From positions 1 through 64,000 of the forward strand of contig JACKDN010000031.1 in assembly GCA_020633465.1 (NCBI GenBank): a stretch of DNA of 64,000 nucleotides, written 5' to 3'. Each line of letters opens with the position of its first letter. The stretch's first letter is position 1. Made by a program: the position numbers and the translations under genes. Under the pieces are notes generated by a model, which searched no databases, was not told the origin of the DNA, and saw only the letters and a list, made by a program, of their open reading frames with translations. Of the stretch, positions 28,781-39,929 are shown piece by piece. This DNA is from Myxococcales bacterium (GTDB lineage: Bacteria > Myxococcota_A > Bradymonadia > UBA7976 > UBA1532).

Positions 28781-29206
28781 ATGGAGCCCGGATTCTGGAT
28801 CGCGCCGCTCGTCGGCGGCGCCCTCATCGGCTTGTCGGCCGCGGCGATGATGTGGCTGCACGGGCGCATCGCCGGCATCAGCGGCATCTTCGGGGGGCTG
28901 GTCAAGCCCACCGCGGGTGACTTCGCCTGGCGCGGCGCCTTCGTGGGCGGCCTGGTCGCCGGCGGGCTGCTGATGCTGCTGCTGACCCCGGCCGCCTTCG
29001 AGAACACCGCGGACGTCGGGCTGCCGCTCGTCGCCCTCGCCGGCCTGCTGGTGGGCTTCGGCACCCGGCTGGGCAGCGGCTGCACCAGCGGCCACGGCGT
29101 GTGCGGCATCAGCCGCTTCTCGCCCCGGTCGATCGTCGCCACCCTCACCTTCATCGCGACCGGCGCCGCCGCGGTCCTCACCGTCCGAGCCCTGGGGGGT
29201 GCGTGA
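28781..29206 (+). CDS. YeeE/YedE-family sulfur transporter, N-terminal half protein
   Basis: 141 residues, four membrane helices. The family signature GLLVGFGTRLGSGCTSGHGVCGISRFS holds the Cys proposed to bind thiosulfate or related sulfur species in YeeE. In E. coli one long chain does this; here, as in many bacteria, two half-length proteins are encoded side by side. The ATG is chosen from GGAGG seven bases upstream. The stop overlaps the next start (TGATG). It is the first gene of a sulfur operon under a sigma-54 promoter, and probably imports thiosulfate or polysulfide-type sulfur. Confidence 0.88.
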   Translation: MEPGFWIAPLVGGALIGLSAAAMMWLHGRIAGISGIFGGLVKPTAGDFAWRGAFVGGLVAGGLLMLLLTPAAFENTADVGLPLVALAGLLVGFGTRLGSGCTSGHGVCGISRFSPRSIVATLTFIATGAAAVLTVRALGGA

Positions 29207-29661
29207 TGCGACAGCTGACGATGTTCCTCGCGGGCGTGTTGTTCTCGGTCGGCCTGGCGCTGGCCGGCATGACCCAGCCCCAGAAGGTGATCGGCTTCCT
29301 CGACTTCTTCGGCGCCTGGGATCCCAGCCTGATGTTCGTGATGGTGGGCGCCATCGCCGTGAACCTGGTGCTGTTCCGCCTGACCATGCGCGCGAAGGGG
29401 CCGGTGTACGCGCCGCGCTTCCAGGTGCCCACCCGGCGCGATCTGGACGCGCGCCTCATCGGCGGCTCGGCCCTGTTCGGGGTCGGCTGGGGGCTGGCCG
29501 GCTTCTGCCCCGGCCCGGCCATCGCCTCGCTGCCGACGGCGACCCCGCGGGTGCTGGTGTTCGTCGGCGCGATGGTGGGCGGCATGGTGCTGTTCCACGC
29601 GGTGGAGCGCATGCGTCAGGCCGCGCTGAGCGCGCGGCGCGAGCAGGCCACGCAGAGCTGA
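29206..29661 (+). CDS. YeeE/YedE-family (DUF6691) sulfur transporter, second half protein
   Basis: 151 residues, about four membrane helices. It has the second conserved Cys motif (GVGWGLAGFCPGPA) of the family and a PQKVIGFLDFFGAWDPSLMFVMVGAI segment typical of the C-terminal half. It overlaps the first half by one base, so both are produced together and likely form one transporter. The persulfide dioxygenase-like gene follows after 40 bases. Confidence 0.88.
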   Translation: MRQLTMFLAGVLFSVGLALAGMTQPQKVIGFLDFFGAWDPSLMFVMVGAIAVNLVLFRLTMRAKGPVYAPRFQVPTRRDLDARLIGGSALFGVGWGLAGFCPGPAIASLPTATPRVLVFVGAMVGGMVLFHAVERMRQAALSARREQATQS

Positions 29662-29701
29662 GGGGGCCGATCGGCCCCTCCTCGAGACGGGAGACGAAAA
29701 C

Positions 29702-30601
29702 ATGCAGATCGCACACTTCTACGACGCCCGCACCTCGACGTTGACCTACGTGGTGTTCGACCCCGACACGCGCGACGCGGTGGTCATCGATCCCGTGCTC
29801 GACTACGAGCCCTTCGCGTCGCGCACGTTCACCGAGTCGGTGGACGCGGTGACGGCGTTCCTGAAGGGCAAGGAGCTGACGCTGCACTGGATTCTCGAGA
29901 CCCACGCCCACGCGGATCATCTGTCCGGATCGCAGCTCTTGAAGGCGCGCTTCCCCGACGCCCGCGTCGCGGTGGGCGCCCGCATCACCGAGGTGCAGGC
30001 GCTGTTCAAGCGCATCTTCGACCTGCCCGAGGACTTCCCGACGGACGGGCGGCAGTTCGACCGGCTGCTGGCCGACGGCGAGGTGGTCGAGGCGGGCACG
30101 CTGCGGCTCGAGACCATCGACACGCCGGGCCACACGCCGGCCTGCGTGACCTTCAAGGCCGAGGACGCCATCTTCACCGGCGACGCGCTGTTCATGCCCG
30201 ACCAGGGCAGCGGCCGGTGCGACTTCCCCGGCGGGGACGCGCGCGATCTGTACCGCTCGATCACCGAGCGCGTGTACACGCTGCCCGACGACACGCGGGT
30301 CTTCGTCGGGCACGACTACCAGCCGGGGGGGCGCCCCCTCGCCTTCGAGACGACGGTCGGCGAGCAGAAGCGCGCCAACAAGCAGCTGCCGGCGGGCATC
30401 ACCGAGCGCGCCTTCGTCGAGGCGCGGGAGGCGCGCGACGCGACGCTGGCGGCCCCCAAGCTGCTGTTCCAGAGCGTGCAGGTGAACATCGACGCGGGCA
30501 CCCTGCCCGCGCCCTCGGGCAACGCCGTGCGCTACCTGAAGATCCCGGTCAACGTGTTCCGGCCGGAGGGCGACGGCGAGCTCGAGACCCGCCCCGTCTG
30601 A
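29702..30601 (+). CDS. blh: Persulfide dioxygenase-like metallo-beta-lactamase (Blh/ETHE1 type)
   Basis: 299 residues, cytosolic. Metal motifs: THAHADHLSGSQ (HxHxDH), TPGHTPACVTF and GDALFMPDQGSGRCDFPGGDA, the last close to the glutathione persulfide dioxygenases of the ETHE1/Blh group, which use one Fe(II) (two His and an Asp) and oxidise glutathione persulfide to sulfite. The N-terminal GS rhodanese seen in some relatives is absent. Presence behind two YeeE/YedE halves mirrors BigR-regulated sulfide-detoxification operons. It ends facing the sigma-54 activator gene. Confidence 0.9.
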   Translation: MQIAHFYDARTSTLTYVVFDPDTRDAVVIDPVLDYEPFASRTFTESVDAVTAFLKGKELTLHWILETHAHADHLSGSQLLKARFPDARVAVGARITEVQALFKRIFDLPEDFPTDGRQFDRLLADGEVVEAGTLRLETIDTPGHTPACVTFKAEDAIFTGDALFMPDQGSGRCDFPGGDARDLYRSITERVYTLPDDTRVFVGHDYQPGGRPLAFETTVGEQKRANKQLPAGITERAFVEAREARDATLAAPKLLFQSVQVNIDAGTLPAPSGNAVRYLKIPVNVFRPEGDGELETRPV

Positions 30602-30603
30602 TC

Positions 30604-30619
30604 CGCGCGCGCCGGCGCG
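30604..30619. terminator. Small convergent hairpin
   Basis: CGCGC and GCGCG arms around GCCG between the convergent blh and sigma-54 activator genes, which are only 18 bases apart. Confidence 0.3.
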
Positions 30620-31584
<965 letters not shown>

Positions 31585-31588
<4 letters not shown>

Positions 31589-34500
31589 GGGGCCCCCTCC
31601 CCGGCCGCCAGGCGCAGCAGCAGATCGCGGGCCTGCACCGCGTCGCCCGGGCTCGCCAGCACCGCCTCGACCACGCCGGCGGCCGGCGCGGTGATCGCGG
31701 TCTCCATCTTCATCGCCTCGACCACCAGCAACGTCTGCCCGGCCTCGACCCGATCGCCGGGCGCGCAGTGCACCGCGAGCACCTTGCCCGGCATGCTGGC
31801 GCCGACGTGGGTGGGGTCGTTGGGATCGGCCTTGGGCCGCGCGCTGATCAGGTGGGCCGCGCTGCGATCGGCGACCGCCACCTCGCGCGGGTGACCGTTG
31901 AGCTCGAAGTACACCATCCGCTGGCCGGCCGCGTCGAGGCCGCCGACGGCCATCAGCTTCACCACCAGCGTCTTGCCCGGCTCGATCTCGATGAGCACCT
32001 GCTCGCCCACCTCGAGGCCGTAGAGGAAGGGCACGGTGGGCAGCGGGCCGACCTGACCGTAGGTGTCGGTGAAGTCGACGTACTCGGCGTAGACGGCGGG
32101 GTACAGCGCGTCGGTCAGCAGCTCGCGCTCGCTGGGCGGGTGGCCGAGGCGCTCGGTCAGGCGCGCGGCCGCGGCGTCGAAGTCGTGGTCCGCGAGCAGC
32201 TCGCCGGCGCGCACCGTGATCGGCGTTCGGCCCTTGAGCACCGCGCGCTGCAGGCGCTCGGGGAAGCCGCCGTAGGGCTGGCCGAGGCGCCCCATGAAGA
32301 AGTCGACCACCGACTGGGGGAAGTCGAGGCTGGGGGCCTTCTCGATGGCCTGCTCGACGGTCAGGTCGTTCTGCACGAGGAACATCGCGAAGTCGGCGAC
32401 CACCTTGCTGGTGGGGGTCACCTTCACCAGATCGCCGAGCGCCAGGTTCACCTCGCGGTAGCGCCGCTTGATCTCGCCCCACCGGTGGCCGAGGCCCAGC
32501 TGGATGGCGCGCGGGCGCAGGTTCGAGTACTGCCCGCCCGGGATCTCGTGCTGGTAGACTTCGGCCGTGCTGGCCTTCAGGCCGGACTCGAAGGGGTAGT
32601 AGAGCGCGCGCACGCCGTCCCAGTAGTCGGCCAGCGCCTGCAGGTGGCCGGCGTCGAGGGTGGGCGCGCGCGGGTGCCCTTCGAGCGCGGCGCACAGGGC
32701 GTTGAGCGAGGGCTGACTGGTCAGCCCCGACATGCTCGACAGCGCGGCGTCGACCGCGTCGACCCCGGCGTCGACCGCGGCCAGCAGCATGGCGCCGCCG
32801 TTGCCGCTGGTGTCGTGGGTGTGCAGGTGGATCGGCAGGTCGGTCGCGTCGCGCAGCGCCTGCACCAAGAGGCGCGCCGCCTGCGGCTTCAGCAGGCCGG
32901 CCATGTCCTTGATGGCGAGGATGTGCGCGCCGTGGTCTTCGAGGCGCTTCGCGAGGTCGACGTAGTAGTTCAGGTCGTACTTGGTGCGGGTGGGATCGGT
33001 CAGATCGCCGGTGTAGCAGAGCGAGGCCTCGACGATCTTCCCTGCCTTGGCGACCTCTTCCATGGCGAGGGCCATGTTCGGCACCCAGTTGAGGGCGTCG
33101 AAGATGCGGAAGACGTCGACGCCGGCGTCGGCGGCCTCGCGGACGAAGCGGCGGATCACGTTGTCGGGGTAGTTGGTGTAGCCGACGCCGTTGGCGCCCC
33201 GCAGCAGCATCTGCAGCAGCAGGTTGGGCATCGCCGCGCGCAGCTTGGCGAGGCGATCCCAGGGATCCTCGCGCAGGAAGCGGTAGGCCACGTCGAAGGT
33301 GGCGCCCCCCCACATCTCGACGCTGAACAGCTCGCCGGCGAGCTCGGCGGTGGCGGGCGCGATGGCGAGCAGATCGGCGGTGCGCACGCGCGTGGCCAGC
33401 AGCGACTGGTGAGCGTCGCGGAACGTGGTGTCGGTGAGCCAAACGCGCGGGGCCGCGCGCAGCCACCGGCTGAGGCCCTCGGCGCCCTCGGCGCGGAAGA
33501 CGGCCATCGGCGTCGAGTCGGCGGGCCGGGTGTGCGGCTCGAAGGCGGGCACGACGGGCGGGAACAGCGGCTCGGGGCGGGTCAGGGCGTGCTCGACGCC
33601 GGGCGGCCCGTTGACGATGCTGCCGGCCAGCGCCCGCAGCAGCTTGGTGGCGCGATCGCGGCGCGGGCGGAACTGCAGCAGCTCGGGCGTCTGGTCGACG
33701 AAGCGCGTGGTGGCCTGCCCCGCGAGGAACGTGGGGTGCGCGACCGCGTTCTCGAGGAACTGGATGTTGGTCTCGACGCCCCGGATGCGGAACTCGCGCA
33801 GCGAGCGCAGGGCCTTGGCGGCGGCCGCCTCGAAGGTCAGCGCCCAGGCCGTCAGCTTCACGAGCAGGCTGTCGTAGTCGCTGGTGATGAGGGTGCCGGC
33901 GCCGCCCGTGCTGGCGTCGAGCCGGATGCCGAAGCCGGCGGCCGAGCGGTAGGCGGTGATCTTGCCGGTGTCGGGCACGAAGCCCGCTTCGGGATCCTCG
34001 GTGGTGACGCGGCTCTGGATGGCGTAGCCCTGGCGCGTGACGACGGCCTGGTTGGCGATGCCGATGAGCGGATCGCTCAGGCGCCGGCCTTCGGCGATGC
34101 GGATCTGGGCCTGCACCAGATCGCGGCCGGTGATGGTCTCGGTGACGGTGTGCTCGACCTGCAGGCGAGGGTTGACCTCGATGAAGTAGAAGGTGCCGTC
34201 GGGCTCGACGAGGAACTCGACGGTGCCCGCGTTGACGTAGCCGCAGGCCTGGGCGAGGCGCAGCGCGGCGTCGTAGAGGGCCTGGCGCACGGAGTCCCCG
34301 AGGGAGACGGCGGGCGCGACCTCGATCACCTTCTGGTGGCGGCGCTGCACCGAGCAGTCGCGCTCGAACAGGTGGACGCAGCTGCCGTGGGCGTCGGCGA
34401 GGATCTGCACCTCGATGTGCTTGGCGTCCTCGACCAGCTTCTCGCAGAAGAGCGCGCCGTCGCCGAAGGCGGCGCGGGCCTCGCTGGTGGCGCGGGCGAA

Positions 34501-35058
34501 GGCCTCGGGCAGCTCGCCGACCTCGCGGACGATGCGCATGCCGCGGCCGCCACCGCCGAACGCCGCCTTGAGGATGATCGGGTAGCCCGCCTCGGCGGCG
34601 AAGGCCTCGGCGGCCGCGACGTCGTCGATGGGATCGGCGGTGCCGGGCACCACCGGGACGCCCGCCTCGACCGCCACCCGACGCGCCGAGATCTTGTCGC
34701 CCATCATCTCGAGCACCGACGGATCGGGGCCGATGAAGGTGATGCCCGCCTCGGCGCAGCGGCGCGCGAAGGCCGCGTTCTCGCTCAGGAAGCCGTAGCC
34801 GGGGTGGATGGCGTCGACGCCCCGTCGCAGGGCGAGCTGGATGATCGCCTCGGCGTCGAGGTAGGCGCCGATGGGATCCCCCGGCGTGCCGATCAGGAAG
34901 GCCTCGTCCGCCTTGTAGCGGTGGATGGCGAGCAGATCCTCGTGGCTGTAGATGGCGACCGTCTTCATGCCCAGCTCGGTGCAGGCGCGGAAGACGCGGA
35001 TCGCGATCTCGCCGCGGTTCGCGGCCAGCACCTTGCGGAAGGGGCGAAGGGTGTCCAT
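31585..35058 (-). CDS. pyc: Pyruvate carboxylase
   Basis: 1157 residues, single-chain type. Biotin carboxylase part: KVLAANRGEIAIRVFRAC at the start, GGGGRGMR ATP-grasp loop, VNPRLQVEHTVTE. Carboxyltransferase part from about 545: VWLTDTTFRDAHQSLLATRVR, metal-binding HLHTHDTSGNG. The C-terminal carrier domain has the biotinyl Lys in VVEAMKMETAI. It makes oxaloacetate from pyruvate and bicarbonate (anaplerosis). It shares an operon with the sigma-54 activator behind it. A histidine-kinase gene diverges about 100 bases upstream. Confidence 0.97.
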
Positions 35059-35156
35059 GCGGGGGCTCCAGGCTGGCGAATCGGCGCATCCTAACAGCCC
35101 GGGGGGCGAGACGCTGCCCTGTACGGGGCGGGCGGCAGCGGCTACCATCCGCCGCC

Positions 35157-35879
35157 GTGCAGGAACGCTTGCTGACCTTGGGGGTGATGGGGCTCGGCCT
35201 CGCGCACGAGCTGCAGTCGCCGCTGACGGCGACGGCGTTGGGGCTCGAGCTGTTGGCGCTGCGGCTGCGCGGGGACGATCCGCCTGGGGCGGCCGAGGTG
35301 GCGGACGAGGTCGAGCGCACGTTGGAGCGGGTGCGGCGCATGGCCGCGCTGGTGCAGCGCATGCGGGCCTTCGCGAAGGCGGGCGGCGGCGCCGACGAGG
35401 CCGTCGATCTGAACCGCGCGGCCGACGAGGCGCTCGCCCTCACCCGGCCGGCGCTGAGCGAGCTGAGCGCGGCGCGGCTGGTGCGCGGCGCGCAGGACGC
35501 CGTGCCGCTGGTGCGGGGCGATCGGCTGCTGCTCGAGCAGGCGATCGGCTGCCTGATCATCAACGCCGCGGACGCGCTCGGCGCCGCGGAGGGTGCGGAG
35601 CGCACGGTGACGGTGGCGGTCCGGCGGCTGGCGGACGGCGCGGCGCTCGAGGTGCTGGACGACGGGCCCGGCTTCCCGGACGCCGAGGCGGCGCGCGCGC
35701 CGGGCGTCAGCAGCAAGGGCGAGGCGGGGATGGGCGTGGGCCTGGCGCTCGTCGAGCTGGTGGCGCGGGACGCCGGCGCGATCCTGGAGATCGGCAACCG
35801 CCCGGACGGCGGCGCGCGGGCGGCCCTGCGGTTCCACGTAGACAGCGGGAAGGCGGAGGACGCCGAAGGCACCCCCTGA
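35157..35879 (+). CDS. Soluble histidine kinase lacking a sensor domain
   Basis: 240 residues consisting only of the kinase core. H-box GLAHELQSPLTATALGL with the phospho-accepting His17, N-box LIINAADAL, G1 DDGPGF and G2 GMGVGLALVE. No membrane helix, PAS or receiver domain is present and no response regulator is in the window, so it must receive signals through partners. GTG start; a TACCAT box lies eight bases before it, so the transcript may be leaderless. The stop lies inside a perfect hairpin. Cognate regulator unknown. Confidence 0.85.
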   Translation: MQERLLTLGVMGLGLAHELQSPLTATALGLELLALRLRGDDPPGAAEVADEVERTLERVRRMAALVQRMRAFAKAGGGADEAVDLNRAADEALALTRPALSELSAARLVRGAQDAVPLVRGDRLLLEQAIGCLIINAADALGAAEGAERTVTVAVRRLADGAALEVLDDGPGFPDAEAARAPGVSSKGEAGMGVGLALVELVARDAGAILEIGNRPDGGARAALRFHVDSGKAEDAEGTP

Positions 35880-35887
35880 GGGGTGCC
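35868..35887. terminator. Hairpin containing the kinase stop codon
   Basis: GGCACCCC and GGGGTGCC form a perfect 8-bp stem with loop CTGA, and the stop TGA sits in the loop. It lies between the convergent kinase and infC genes. Confidence 0.5.
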
Positions 35888-35941
35888 CGACGGGCGCGGG
35901 TCGCCGGCGCAGGGGCGAGTCGGACGCCCCCTCGCCCTCGA

Positions 35942-36628
35942 TCAACCCTCGGCTTCGGCCTCGATGGAGTCCTCGGCGTCGTCGTCGTCGAGGTCGTCGT
36001 CCAGATCGTCCTCGTCGTCGAGATCGTCGTCGTCGAGCGCCTCGGCGGCGGGCGCGGCCGCAGCGGCCTTGTCACCCTTGGGCGGACGCGACTTGGGCGG
36101 CGGCTTGGGCTTCGCGGCGGCCTCGGTGGGGATCTTCTTCGGCTCCACCGTGGTGGTGACGCCGCCGCCCTCGAGCTGGGGCCGCCCGGCCATCACGCCG
36201 ACGTCCTCGAGCTGCGCGGTCAGCTCGTTGAGCTGCGTGATCCAGCGGTCGGTCACCGCCCGCTCGCGCCCGCGCATGCGCACGACGAAGCGCACCCGAT
36301 CACCGCCCTCGAGGAAGCGGCGCGCGTGGCGCAGCTTGGTCTCGAGATCGTGCGGATCCGTCTTCGGACGCAGCTTGATGATCTTCGTCTGCGTCTGGTG
36401 CTGCTTCTTGGTCCGCTTGCGCTGCTCGTACCGGAACCGCCCGTAGTCCATGATGCGACAGACGGGCGGACGAGCGTTGGGTGCGACCTCGACGAGGTCG
36501 AGGCCCTTGCCCTGCGCGATGCGGCGCCCCTCTTCGGGGCTCATGAGGCCGAGCTGAGTGCCGTCCTCGTCGATCACCATGACCTGCGCGATGCGGATCT
36601 GGTGGTTGATCCTTCTACGTTCTTCCAA
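35942..36628 (-). CDS. infC: Translation initiation factor IF-3 with acidic tail
   Basis: About 228 residues. The core has INHQIRIAQVMVIDEDG, LDLVEVAPNARPPVCRIMDYGRFRYEQ and IIKLRPKTDPHDLETKLRHARRFLEGGDRVRF, the standard IF-3 halves and linker; IF-3 blocks subunit joining and checks start-codon choice. A tail of about 62 residues follows, first Lys/Pro then almost all Asp/Glu. Myxococcus IF-3 (Dsg) is known for a similar extra tail. TTG at 36628 is used here; ACG at 36634 has better spacing from the AGGGGGAG site, and GTG at 36658 lies upstream of that site. No rpmI or rplT follows: the gene converges on the kinase. Confidence 0.92.
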   Translation of the reverse strand: MEERRRINHQIRIAQVMVIDEDGTQLGLMSPEEGRRIAQGKGLDLVEVAPNARPPVCRIMDYGRFRYEQRKRTKKQHQTQTKIIKLRPKTDPHDLETKLRHARRFLEGGDRVRFVVRMRGRERAVTDRWITQLNELTAQLEDVGVMAGRPQLEGGGVTTTVEPKKIPTEAAAKPKPPPKSRPPKGDKAAAAAPAAEALDDDDLDDEDDLDDDLDDDDAEDSIEAEAEG

Positions 36629-36640
36629 GGTCGTCCGAGA

Positions 36641-36648
36641 CTCCCCCT
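36641..36648 (-). promoter_or_regulatory. infC ribosome-binding site
   Basis: AGGGGGAG on the minus strand. It excludes the upstream GTG as the likely start and leaves TTG (12 bases away) or the non-canonical ACG (6 bases away). Confidence 0.5.
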
Positions 36649-36792
36649 GTGATGACACGGTGGGGTGTACGCGCCCGGGCCGCGTCTGTCAATGCAGCGT
36701 GGTCGAAAAGGCGACACCGCCCCACCCCCTCGGTGAGGCACCGGGCGCCCTCGCGTCGTTTTGTGTGGATCTGGCGCGTATCGCCGCGCAGG

Positions 36793-39700
36793 TCAACGGA
36801 AATCGTGGCTCGGGGGGGCGGTCGCCATGCCCGCCAGATCCATCGCGCGGAAGCTGCGACCCTTCACGTTCCACACCCCCTGCTCGGCCGACACCGGCCC
36901 CTCGATCCAGAGGAAGGGCGCCTGCACCAGCACGCGCCGGTTCCGCTCGAAGTCGGGCGGACGGACGATGACGTTCACGAAGCCGGTCTCGTCCTCGAGC
37001 GTGACGAAGAAGAAGCCCTTGGCGGCTTCGGGGCGCTGGCGTGTGTTGACCAGGCCCGCCACGCGCACCCAGGCGCCGTCGCGCCAGCGCGGCAGATCGC
37101 GCGCGGCCACCGCCCCGCGCGCCCGCAGCAGGGGCCGCACGTAGGCCACCGGGTGGCGGCCGGTGGTGAGCCCCATCGTCTCGTAGTCCGCGCGCGTGCG
37201 CTCGAGGGGCGTCTGCGCGGGGAAGTGGACGGCGGGATCGTCGGGGGGCCCCAGGGGCAGCGGGCCCGCGGCCGCCCGCGCCAGGTGCAGCACCTGCCAC
37301 ACGGCGTCGCGACGCCCGCCGGGCACCAGCGCGTCGAAGGCCCCCGCCTCGGCCAGCGTCACCAGCGCGCGCTGGGGCAGGCCCGTGCGCTGCACGACCT
37401 CGGCGGCCGAGCCGAAGGGGCCCGTCGCGCGCGCCGCCTCGAGCTTCGCTTTCGCCTGCGCGCCCAGCCCGTCCACCAGCCGCAGCCCCAGCCGCACGCC
37501 CTCGGGCGCCAGCCGCGTGGGCCAGGTGCTCTCGGCCAGGCAGGGCGGCAGCACGCGCACGCCGTGGCGCTGGGCGTCCTTGATCAGCGTCGCGGCCGAG
37601 TAGAAGCCCAGCGGCTGCGCGTTCAGCAGGGCGCAGAGGAAGATGTCCGGGTGGTGATGCTTCACCCAGCACGAGGCGTACACCAGCAGCGCGAACGAGG
37701 TGCTGTGGCTCTCGGGGAAGCCGTAGGTCGAGAAGGCTTCGATCTGCTTGACCACGCGCTGAGCGTAATCGGGATCGATGCCGCGGGCGTGCATGCCGGC
37801 CAGCAGGCGGTCGGTCAGCTCGCTCAGCCGGTGGCGGTGACGCTGGCTGCCCATCGCGCGGCGCAGGGCGTCGGCCTCGACGGCGGTGAAGCCGGCCGCC
37901 TGGATGGCCAGCTGCATGCCCTGCTCTTGAAACAGCGGCACGCCGAGGGTGCGGCCGAGGATGGGCTCGAGGCTGGGGTGGATCAGCTCGACGGGCTCCT
38001 CGCCGCGGCGGCGGCGGATGTAGGGGTGCACCATGTCGCCCTGCAGGGGGCCGGGGCGGATGAGGGCCACCTGCACCGCCAGATCATAGAACGTGCGCGG
38101 GCGCGTGCGCGGGAGGCAGTTCATCTGGGCGCGGCTCTCGATCTGGAAGACGCCCACGGTGTCGGCGCGGCAGATCATGTCGTAGACGGCGGGATCCTGG
38201 GGCAGCGCGTACAGGCCCAGGGGGGCGCCGCGGCGGGCGGACACCAGCTCGAGCGACTCGGCCAGCGCGGTCAGCATGCCCAGGCCCAGCAGGTCGAACT
38301 TGGGCAGCTTGGCGGCCTCGAGGTCGTCCTTGTCCCACTGGATGATCGTGCGGCCCTCCATCGAGGCGGGCTCGACGCCGACGACCTCGGCGATGGGGCG
38401 GCTGGAGAGGACGAAGCCGCCGACGTGGATCGAGCGGTGGCGGGGCAGGCCGCGCAGGCCCGCGACCACGCGCAGCAGCGAGCGCAGGCGGGGGGCGTCG
38501 GGGTCGAAGCCCGCCGCCTCGACCATGGCGCGGGTGAGCTCGGGCGCGCGGCCCACCTGCTCGGCCAGGCGGCCGCCCTCGTCGACCGAGAAGCCCAGCA
38601 CGCGGGCGGCGTCGCGCACCGCGCTGCGCCCGCGGAAGCAGATGTGCTCGCACACCATCGCCGCGTAGGTGCGGCCGTAGCGGGCGTAGACGAACTGCAG
38701 CACCTCTTCGCGGCGGGCGTGAGCGATGTCGAGATCGATGTCGGGGTAGCCGTCGCGCGCCTCGCTGAGGAAGCGCTCGAACAGCAGGTTGAAGCGGATG
38801 GGATCGACCGCGGTGATGCCCAGGCAGTAGCAGACCGCCGAGTTGGCCGCCGAGCCCCGGCCCTGCACGAGGATGCCCCGGCCGCGGGCGAACTCGATAA
38901 TCTCCCACATGATGAGGAAGTAGCCAGCAAGTCCTTTTCTTCGCACGAGATCCAGCTCGCGGGTCAGCTGCGCTTCGTGGCGCGGTCCCAGGGCCGGGCC
39001 CCAGCGCCGGCGGGCGCCCTCGCGGGTCAGGTGGGCCAGGAATTCGTCGGGATCGTCGAAGCCCGGGGGCAGCGGCGTCTCGGGCAGCGCGGGCTCGAGC
39101 TCGCCGAGGCGGAACGTGCAGCGCTCGGCCAGGGCGACCGACGCGCGCAGGCCGGCGAGATCGTGCCGCCAGCGCGCGGCGAGGGCGGCGGGGCCCTTGA
39201 GGTGCCACTCGGCGTTGGGGCGCAGGCGGCGGCCGGCGGTGTCGAGGGTGGTGTGGGTGCGCAGGCAGGTCAGCACGTCGTGCAGCACGCGCTCGTCGGG
39301 CGTGGCGTAGTGCACGTTGTTGGTGACCACCCAGGGCACGTCCAGCTCGCCGGCGAGGTGGATCAGCGCGCCAGCGAGGCGGGCCGACTCGGGCAGGCCG
39401 TGATCCATCACCTCGATCGCGAAGTGGCGGCCAAAGACGTCGCGCAGGCGGCCCGCGGCGCGGCGCGCGCCGAGGTGATCGTCGGCCTGCAGGCGCGCCG
39501 GCACCTCGCCGCGGGGGCAGCCGGACAGGCACAACAGCCCCGCGGCGTGCGTGGCCAGCGCGTCGAAGGGCACGCGCGGCTGGCCGCGGGGCTCGCGGTG
39601 GCGGGCCAGGGTGACCAGGCGGCCGAGCTGGGCGTAGCCCTCGGCGTCGCGCGCCAGCAGGGTCAGGTGGCTCGGCGGATCACCCTCGACGGTCAGCTCG

Positions 39701-39915
39701 AGCCCGGGGATGGCCGGGAAGTCGCCCAGCTCGAGCCGGGCGTGGGTGGCGAAGCGCACGACGCCGCCGAGATCGTCGTGATCGGTCAGCGCCAGCGCGC
39801 GCAGGCCCAGGGCCACCGCGCGATCGAGCAGGGCCTCGGGGATCGAGGCGCCGTCGAGCATCGAGTGCGCGCTGTGGCAGTGCAGCTCGGCGTATTCGGG
39901 GCGGGGGGATCGCAT
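36793..39915 (-). CDS. dnaE2: Error-prone DNA polymerase DnaE2
   Basis: 1040 residues, the DnaE2 size (shorter than replicative DnaE). PHP domain YAELHCHSAHSMLDGAS and LTDHDDLGG, polymerase palm GILVQGRGSAANSAVCYCLGI and YPDIDLDIAHARREEV, helix-hairpin-helix and a C-terminal OB fold. The last residues lack the tau-binding part. DnaE2 acts with ImuA and ImuB in SOS mutagenesis across lesions. It is the third gene of the operon, 14 bases after imuB, with a LexA box before imuA. The ATG at the upstream end fits family starts. Confidence 0.96.
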   Translation of the reverse strand: MRSPRPEYAELHCHSAHSMLDGASIPEALLDRAVALGLRALALTDHDDLGGVVRFATHARLELGDFPAIPGLELTVEGDPPSHLTLLARDAEGYAQLGRLVTLARHREPRGQPRVPFDALATHAAGLLCLSGCPRGEVPARLQADDHLGARRAAGRLRDVFGRHFAIEVMDHGLPESARLAGALIHLAGELDVPWVVTNNVHYATPDERVLHDVLTCLRTHTTLDTAGRRLRPNAEWHLKGPAALAARWRHDLAGLRASVALAERCTFRLGELEPALPETPLPPGFDDPDEFLAHLTREGARRRWGPALGPRHEAQLTRELDLVRRKGLAGYFLIMWEIIEFARGRGILVQGRGSAANSAVCYCLGITAVDPIRFNLLFERFLSEARDGYPDIDLDIAHARREEVLQFVYARYGRTYAAMVCEHICFRGRSAVRDAARVLGFSVDEGGRLAEQVGRAPELTRAMVEAAGFDPDAPRLRSLLRVVAGLRGLPRHRSIHVGGFVLSSRPIAEVVGVEPASMEGRTIIQWDKDDLEAAKLPKFDLLGLGMLTALAESLELVSARRGAPLGLYALPQDPAVYDMICRADTVGVFQIESRAQMNCLPRTRPRTFYDLAVQVALIRPGPLQGDMVHPYIRRRRGEEPVELIHPSLEPILGRTLGVPLFQEQGMQLAIQAAGFTAVEADALRRAMGSQRHRHRLSELTDRLLAGMHARGIDPDYAQRVVKQIEAFSTYGFPESHSTSFALLVYASCWVKHHHPDIFLCALLNAQPLGFYSAATLIKDAQRHGVRVLPPCLAESTWPTRLAPEGVRLGLRLVDGLGAQAKAKLEAARATGPFGSAAEVVQRTGLPQRALVTLAEAGAFDALVPGGRRDAVWQVLHLARAAAGPLPLGPPDDPAVHFPAQTPLERTRADYETMGLTTGRHPVAYVRPLLRARGAVAARDLPRWRDGAWVRVAGLVNTRQRPEAAKGFFFVTLEDETGFVNVIVRPPDFERNRRVLVQAPFLWIEGPVSAEQGVWNVKGRSFRAMDLAGMATAPPSHDFR

Positions 39916-39929
39916 CGAACCTCGGAGCC

